Shown piece by piece: positions 22,663 to 31,600 of a stretch of DNA of 33,203 nucleotides (the stretch's first letter is position 1; every line of letters begins with the position of its first letter). The notes beneath the pieces are model-generated. The model worked only from the letters and a program-made list of their open reading frames with translations. It was not told the DNA's origin and did no database searches. A program made the position numbers and the translations under genes. The stretch is from positions 288,626 through 321,828 of the forward strand of contig NC_049991.1 of the NCBI RefSeq assembly GCF_000003815.2, written 5' to 3'. The DNA comes from Branchiostoma floridae. Its lineage: Eukaryota > Chordata > Leptocardii > Amphioxiformes > Branchiostomatidae.

Positions 22663-25600
22663 ATGACTTGTGTGTATGTAGGTAATGTAACATTGTGTAT
22701 TGGTGAAATTCAATGTAACTACACGAAGAAGAAGAATGTAGCTATGTATGTACATGTATGTATGAACAGGTTCAATTTCATGAGTAAATATTTAGCTAAT
22801 TTAGATGTAGTGGCCCCAAAACTACATTGTACATTATTATCTAGCTCTACTGCCCAATAATTACACAGTTTGATGAGATTATGCTCTGATGATAAATGAC
22901 AATTCACATTCAATTTGTAATCTCAAGACTTAAAGAGCTATTGTCTGTGAATGATGATTTAAGGCTGTAACAGGGAAGGAACAATGTTATAGCTGTTTTT
23001 TTTGTATATTGTAACTTGGAGATAAACTTTTGACAATATTGCAGTTAAGAGAAAAAATATTTGAAACCTACTACATATTTCACCACAAAAGTCCCTGTCT
23101 AACATTGCTTTTCTAAACTCTCAAAATCAATTCCAGAGTCTCTAGTTAAAATGTCCATTAAATTCAAAATTCTACAATGTACCTGGCCACTCAGTTTCCA
23201 TGGGAGAAGGGACAACATTTTTCCTGCTAGGCTCGACAGCAATGTCCCGCAAATTTTACAGGTAAAATTTGATGAAGGCTACTCAGAAGGAATGGTCTGC
23301 CTGTAGACATTTGTTATTGATAATGTCAGCCTGACTTTAGGATTCTTCATTTTCTAGTAAACACATGACTTGTGTAAGAAATTGTCACGTGAAGGTTAAA
23401 GATTTAGATAGAAAAGTTGATGAGGGATCTTGGACTTAGATTTGCTGAATGAAGGATCTGGACAGTACAAAATGTACACGCATGATTGTGTGACTGCTCA
23501 GGGTGGAGGTAACTTGACATATGCATGCTGGAAACCAATGAAACAACCATGATGATGCACTGTATTGGCAGACTTTTTTTAGGGGTGTTCTTTTTTTTTA
23601 GGTCTTAATCATTTGCAGAACGGTCATCTGGATCATAGTCTTCAGTTAGCCATCTGGAGAGGTGACATTGTGGGAGCCCTGCAGATGGCCAGGCAACATG
23701 GCCAGCTGACTGACTGGTTAGTGGCCATGGCACCTCTAGGTGAGTCAGCCACAGTCTTACTTCAGATGTATAGTTGGCAATATTACTAATGATTATGAGA
23801 ACAGCACCTACTGTCTGATCTGTAACAGTAAGGGAATGTTCACACTTGTGTGTAGATTCAAGTCCATTAACATGTTTTTGGTTTATGCCAATATGGAACG
23901 CATGTAGTGTCAACTCAAGGATGAGAGTAGGTCATGTACGTGCAATGGACCCTTCCAGCCAAACGCCATATCGAACAAATAGAACCCCCTATTCTATTTC
24001 GAATACTCGGTCAAAAACAGCCCTAGTGGGACAGGAATGGGCAAAGAAAAATGCTATGCCTTTTTTGTTGATGACTATACCGACCGAGTATTGTTGTTTT
24101 GGGAAGGGTAGGCGCTACACAGCATTACTTTCTTCCTGGACAGGATGCACATGTAAAGCAATGTTCGTAGAAGAGACGGGACTCCGCACTAGCGGACTTT
24201 GTAGTGGTGTCTTATATTTGACACGTGGTACAAGCTCCCTCTCCGCGAGTGACCGAGCTACTTTCTTCTTAATTTGGTTTTTCTCCTGAGCATGTATGCA
24301 CATGTCATGTATGCAACAAACGTGGTAGACAACCTGTCAAATATATACGTACCCAGCTTTACACCTGCATCGACCGCATGTCAGAAACTGGGCACTCCTG
24401 CCCACTAACAGGGTAATATTATGGAGCGCCTCCCGCTTGCGCTTTGATTGAAATTATATTGCCCTAACCGCAACTACATACGTCCCCTCTTAAAATGACT
24501 GTACCCAGTGGATGTAGCCTTCCACAAAGAATGCATAGCATTTTTCTGTCGCCCGTTCTGAGAGGATTTTAAGGCCCCAAAAGCTAGACCGATGTCAGTC
24601 AGTATCCTCAGCCTAATAGCGGCGACGGCCATGTTTTTGCAACTCGCGCCGTTTTTGACCGAGGTTTTGAAATAGAACCCGACATCGAACAAGGGGCGGG
24701 GCTTTTGGCGTTCGGCTGGAAGGGTCCATTGAAGGAACACAACATGTTTACAACTATCATGGCAGACAAGGGTACAACGTCATCCATGACCTAGCCATGT
24801 TGTAACGTTGGTGGTAGCCCAAACCAACTATACATTAAGTGGCGTTAGGTAAAGTCATCATCCCCATCAGGATACATACATGCACATATATCACCAGATT
24901 CTGTGTGTATACATAGGGCATCATGTACCAGGGCGGTATGCACTGAAAGATATCATGGCAAAATGCACTGGAAAGGTATATAAGTGCAAAACTTAATGTA
25001 TTTGTGTCATTAAGCCTAGCTACAGGAGAAATTGTACACAACAAAACCGGTTTGGCCGACAGGCGGAATAAAAGATCTGAACTGGAAGTATGTGGCTCCA
25101 GATGTCTCACCAAGGGTTGACTGAGGTGCGATAAATTTTGGGTTGGCGGAAAGAGCTGCCCGGTCGGTCGGCAGAAACGGCTGCCCGGTCCGGAGGTTGG
25201 TTTTGGGGGGTTCGAGTATTGCATACAGCAGAGTAAGGTATCTAGTGCAGCGGCGCCTCCTTGGAGCAGAAAGCATTGTAATCTAAATACTAAACATACA
25301 CTCATCGTAGAATAAATGTATGCAAAAACCGTGTCGAAATTTTGGACTGGGTCTTGGTTGGAAAACGGCTGGTCGTATTCTGTATATAAATTACGACGAG
25401 CGTAATTGTGTACACGCTGTAAATCCGATCGTAATAACGGCCGTATTTTCGGGGCATTATCACGTGGACAGTGGTCGATGATATTCAGAATATTCATCTT
25501 TTGAATACCGTGTACATGGAATATTCATGAGAAAATGATTAATTATTAATCAAACAGCCTGATTTGCGGGGTACCTGTTTTTAGTAAGTAAATCGCGAGC

Positions 25601-28600
25601 CGATCTTTGACGATTTTCCTAACAAAATGTGAACTGCACAGCAGAACAATCCTCATAACCATGTTCTTTTGTATGGATGGAAAGTAAAAACATGTGTATT
25701 CAAACAGTAAGGAGCCAGATACAACGTAGAATAAACGTAAAATAAAAATGCGCCTGTTTGGCAATATATAACGCAACCAGTTTACACCAGTCACCGACAG
25801 GGAGCTTTGATATTGCCGCCGGGCGTGATCAGCGATCGGGAACATCCGCAAGCGCGCACGCGAAAAACCACCTTTCAATTTTGATAGGAATATCTTTGCA
25901 TTAGCGTTCAATTACAAGTAATTTAGAGCTCGCAGACTCGTCGTCCGATCGATTTTCGGTACATGTGACGGGGGTATTACGACGTCACGGCCGTGTATAC
26001 AGTTTTGGGGGGTTCAGAAAGTGGCATATTCCCAAAGAACGGACCTGCTCGTATTGTTGCAACATTCAGCACGGACCTTGTTTGTCCGCTATGTTTTTTT
26101 TCTTGGTTTACTCTACTTGATAACGACATTTAGCGCCGATGAATGTATTTTGGATATTTTGGAACGACATGTATCGTGAAACCACATCGTAAAGTTCAAC
26201 ACAAAGCGTGTACAGATTTTTGGTTCGGTTTCTCGTATCATCTTATACATACATACATACATAATTCATCCGGTTTTACACCGGTGAGGCGCACAGTCTA
26301 AAGCACAAGTTTTCCAGAATGATCTGTCCTTCATGGCAGACACTAAACTTGACCCTGACAGTCCAATGTCTCTTTCTATCATTGTCTTTAAGGTAATGTA
26401 CGGTCGGCCAACTCTGCGCCTTCCTTCTGGCAGCCAGTCCATCATCTTATATAACGTCCTTGCTCGTAACAACAATTTGTATTATTTATTACACAGATTC
26501 AGTTGCGGTTCATACTGCGGTATAATTGGTTCCAAGATAACAAATGCATGGAGTTGCTTCATATACTAACGCAGTTAGCGATGTACCTACCGTATTTCCA
26601 ACATTTGGAAAATATGATTTTCGATCTTGTAGCAGAGGAATGATGAGGGAAGCTCTGGTATAAGGTCTCATTGATGAGTTTCTTCTTCCCATAGACTTAT
26701 ATGGTATAATACGTGTTTTACATGGGCGCGTTCGTAATAAACCAACCTGAAATAGATCGATTTTTTTTATTCTTTGTTGAGCACAGTTACTCGTCATCAT
26801 GTAAAAAAATTCCCAACAGCCTCTATGCATACAGTCTTTTTCTAGAACAATTACAAAATGCAGTTAGCCAAGCATCGCAACAGGCACTTTTTAGCTGCCA
26901 CCAGTCAACCACACCACTCAGAACCAAGGACTGTGTACCTCCGACCTAGCGCGCGGCTGCCAAACTTTTCCTGCTAATTTCTTCAGTTAGAAACAAACTT
27001 TCACCAATCTAACTTTTGGGATCAGTTCCGCTGGCTGAAAGGGAATTTCTCACCGCTAGAAACATGCGTCCATACAGCCGTTCAGTTTTTGCTACGATCT
27101 CTTTTAGGGTCCCCACTAGCGGAGTAATACATCAATGAGACCATAAGCATACCTTCTATGTTTAAACGCTGTATGGTGTGATGTAGTGTACATGTGTTGT
27201 TGTTTATGTAGGGCAAGCCTACACGAGAAGTGCACCTAAATTACTGGTTTGATTTGCTGCGATAGCAAGCCGTCTTGTTTACAATTGGTATACTCGAAAC
27301 CCCCAAAACCAACCTCCGGACTGGACCGGGCAGCGGTTTCCGCCGACCGACCGGGCAGCTCTTTCCGCCAACCCATAAATTTTTTATCAAACAGGACAAT
27401 GCAACCAGGCTTTTGGTCATCTACTAGTGGCCACATTGTCTTAGACAGCTTAAATAGTGATTTTTACCTGACAGTCTATGCCACGACTTGCAGGTCTTGT
27501 TGTGCTACATGTTCAGAATTTACTGTTGTGAGAATCTTGATACACACCATGTGACCTAAGCCAATATAGCATGCTTGTGTTTCAGCTGGCCACGACGTAT
27601 GGTTGCAGACTGTGGAGGACTATTCCGAGCAGCTCTGTGCCCAAGACCAGCATTATAAGGCTGTAACCTTCCTACTGGCCTGTCACAAAGTACATGAGGC
27701 TATTGATTTGCTGAAAAACAACAAAATGTTCAGGTTAGTAAACTTTTTTATAAAAAAAAACAGGTTCAGAGTAGCAAGTTACAATTGACCGTGTCTACTC
27801 TGTCTCCAGTTTTTTCCCTGCTGTTCCCCATCGTGCAGGGGTCAGACATGCTGCCTTGCACTTCAGATGTCACTTCATAAATAAAATAATTTAATCATTT
27901 GCCTTTGGGCCAAATTTTGTGAACAAAATGAATGTTAGTGTACATACAATGTATACCGGTAAGAATGCATCTTATTACCAAAAGATTTTGCTGGCTTTAC
28001 TGACCCAACTTAGATGTTAGTAAATACACGAGAGTTGTCTTGTGTTATATTTTTGTCTGCTAGGGCTTTACATTTAATCTGTCTTTGAATGAAATGTGAC
28101 AAACACGTTCTCTTGATATCTCCAGAGAGGCTGTGGCCCTAGCCAAAGTCCGTCTCCCTCCCCATGACCCTGCAGTACTGGAGGTGTATGATGCCTGGGC
28201 AACTGAGCTGCAGAAAGATCACTACGAGCAGGCAGCAAAGTGGTGAGAACGTTTGTACCAATACATGTACGAGTGTTAGTCACAGATAGATTGCAAGATT
28301 ATACTGTTAGTTACATTATGATGACGTTGTTATAAAACTATGACTCTGGAAACTAAGGCTGTAATCAATTTAAAACAAGTATTTGGGAATGCAAGTAGCT
28401 TAAGCAAAGATGTTTATGATACTGTAAATGCAGAAATGTTCGCGGTGGATTGATGTTCGCGGTTGTCGCGGTGACCACTTCACCGCGAACTTAAAACCAC
28501 CGCGAACATTTTTCTATTATGGTATTAGACTGCAGTCTATGGTGTTGCCGCGAAATTAAAACCACCGCGAAAAGTCCTTTTCCCCGCTACCGCGAAATTA

Positions 28601-31600
28601 AATCCCCGCAAACTTAAATGTATTTACAGTAATATACATGTTATGCAAATAATGACTTAATTTGCATAATTAATGAGGAACATGAATAATTTTATTGTTT
28701 TCCATAACTGGACTTCAATGAACACATGTAATTTCTGATAGTTGGAACATAAGATCATAAACAGATACCAAATATACTCTTTGCAGCCAGGGCATGAATT
28801 GCAAGGAGCTTACAGTTGACGGGGCTAAATTGCAAGCATATGGAACAGCTGCCTTTCATTGTTAACTAACTAAAGGTGACCTCAATATGACAATAATTGC
28901 CAGGACTGTAGGTTTTGTAGGTTTTGAAGTGTGGTGGGTTCTTTAATGTGCTCTGCTGAAACATGGGATCTAAAACACCATTCTATCCAAGAGATGGCCC
29001 TTATTGAAGCTAGGTACTCAATTCAAACTAAGTGAAGTCGTGTAACGTGTCTTTCCTATGGTTACAAGATTGTTGTATCAATGGATTCAAACCCTTTGGG
29101 TTATGTGCCAAACACCCTCCTATTATGCAACATGATCCCACTAAAGGTTATTTTGAGCATTTGATATGACACTGAAACATAAAGGGACTTATAGTTAATT
29201 CATTAGATAAGAGATCTTCATTCTGCTGATGTGTTGCTCATCATACTAACCAAAATGTGTTTTGTGTCCTGATTCACAGCTACCTTGCCATGCAGCAGCC
29301 CTGTGATGCTGCAGCTGTCCTGGCCAGAAGAGGGGATCTGGAAACCCTGCAGGTCGCTGCAAAAATAGCCGCTGCAGCAGGAAGTGAAGATCAGCTGTCT
29401 TTGGTGGCATGTAGATATGCACATGAGTGTCAGGTGCAGTGTAAATGGCGGGAAGGGCAAGATCTTCTCAGGAACCACAAACAGCTACAGGTTTGAACAT
29501 CCCAAAGACTTCTGATTGTTGTTACTGGGTGGCAGGGCTTTAGCCAGCTCGAAATTTTTTTCCGTCAGCCAATTCCAATCGTCGCGAAAACCGCGAAAAT
29601 TGATTAGAAGGATTGAACCTGAGACCTTGAAAAACGGGTTTTAATGAGATTATTGTATGCGAAAGGGCGCCGACACACATTGTCAACAATCATAACAATA
29701 GCAAAACAAACAGTGTGTGGCTTTTACGGCCGTGGACGGCGTCCCCAAGCCGCCTGTAGCTTTCACCAAGGATTTTTGTCCGTCAAGGTTGACGGATTGG
29801 TATGAAAATTTTTCCGTCCGACGCAGCAAATTTCCGTCAATTGACGGAAAAACGGACGCTGGCTAGAGCCCTGCTGGGTGGGTTGATTATTCTCTCTTTG
29901 CAGAGAGGGGTTGACTTCTGAGGAGCTTACAATTTGCCAGGCAAATCATCAGGGTCTGTAATGATGTTGGGCTCTTAAACATGCTCAGGGTGTGACTTCA
30001 CATCCTAACCAAGGGACGTCCCTAACTGAAGCTAGGTACTCATTTTCACCTGAGTGAAGTGGGGAAAGTTGCACTGTATAAAATGCCTTTCCCAAGAGCA
30101 CAACATTGAGGCCTATCAAGGACTTTGAACCAGGATCTCAGGTGTTCTGGGTCTACCAATTGAACCAAGTGATGTCACATCAAGTTTAAAGGATGAAGAT
30201 TTCTATCTGACAGAGTCTGCGAGCCCCAGTCACATTGTATGATCGTATGCAATGGCAATTTCATATGTGGTGATAACTCTGCATGGGTAAAACTGGGCGC
30301 AATACAGGTTTAATTTGGGAGGTTCAAAACACACTTTGGTCAGTATGATGAGCAACACATCAGCGGAATGAAAATCTCTTATCTAATGGATTAACTACAT
30401 GTCCCCTTCATGTTGTGAGCATCATATCAAAGTAAAGTTTAGTTGGGTGCGTACTTTGTATATAAAGCTGTGGTCACATACATTTTAGGTCAATGAACAA
30501 TTCTATTTTATGATTCTATCTATGTCAATTACGGTAAATTGCAATTAAATTGTAGTTAAAAGTGGCAATCAGAAAGTCTTACTATGATGATGGATGGATG
30601 GGTGGTTTTGCAGGTTGGTTGGTGGATGGATGCTGGATGGATGGATGGATGATGGATGGATGGATGGATGGATGGATGGATGGATGGGTGTATGGATGGA
30701 TGGATGGATGGATGGATGGATGAATGGATGGATGGATGGATGGATGGATGGGTGTATGGATGGATGGATGGATGGATGGATGGATGGATGGATGGATGGA
30801 TGTGTGACTGGATGGATGATGAATGGATGGATGGATATCGCCATGGCAATAGTTTTTATTGCCACACTTATCATCAGTTGCAGCAGGCAATTCACAAGAG
30901 ACAGAGACAATGACAGTGGATATTTATGCAAAAGAACTTGAGGAAAACATAGATTTGAATTTATCCAGTTCAGGGTCTGTTCAAAATTGTTGGAGAAGGG
31001 GTGCATACTTTTTTTAGTTTTTCCATTTTACCTTTCAGTCCCGCAGATCTGTCTGAGCCATCATACGATGTATGTGACCTGGGCTGAAATCTTAATTGTT
31101 ATAACCTCCCTAGCCTGTTGTGAAATAAAAGAGTTCAGATAATAATACAACTTGATACAATAGATAGTATGTATTTTTGTCCAGGTCCACAGATTGAATC
31201 TGTGCCTCCATGAAGTGCTTGTTCATGGTCTGTATGACATTGGCTGTTTGTCAGAAGGCTGGGCTCAAGCAATAGTTCCATACAGCTGGGGAGAATTGGG
31301 CAGTCCAGTTTTTCTACCAGGTGAGGTGTTCAGTTCAGTTTGTCCTCGTAGTACGAGGTGTACATGTACAAAATTATGCAATACTGGTATGATAAATTGC
31401 AGTTACATTGTACCCTGTGGAATTTCACAAAACTAATATTTAAGCTTCCAGACAGTACAGGCAACTGTAACAGCGGTACTGTACATGTAGGGGCACTAAA
31501 ATGAAAACATATCTGCAGTTGAAGCCATTACAAGAGAAAAATATTCAGACTGCTTCATATAGAAAACAAGCTTGTTGTAGACATACAAACTGGTAAAGAA

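Noticed and set aside
24835-25497. 220-codon open frame on the minus strand, the longest in the window
   Set aside because: It runs across the border of the TIR element at 25140 and through its inverted repeat, has no family motif, and lies within a Gemin5 intron. It is a chance frame.
26237-26475. LINE homology extending upstream of position 26440 on the minus strand
   Set aside because: The extra residues fall within and beyond the 11-bp target duplication, so they belong to flanking DNA. The resemblance is chance.
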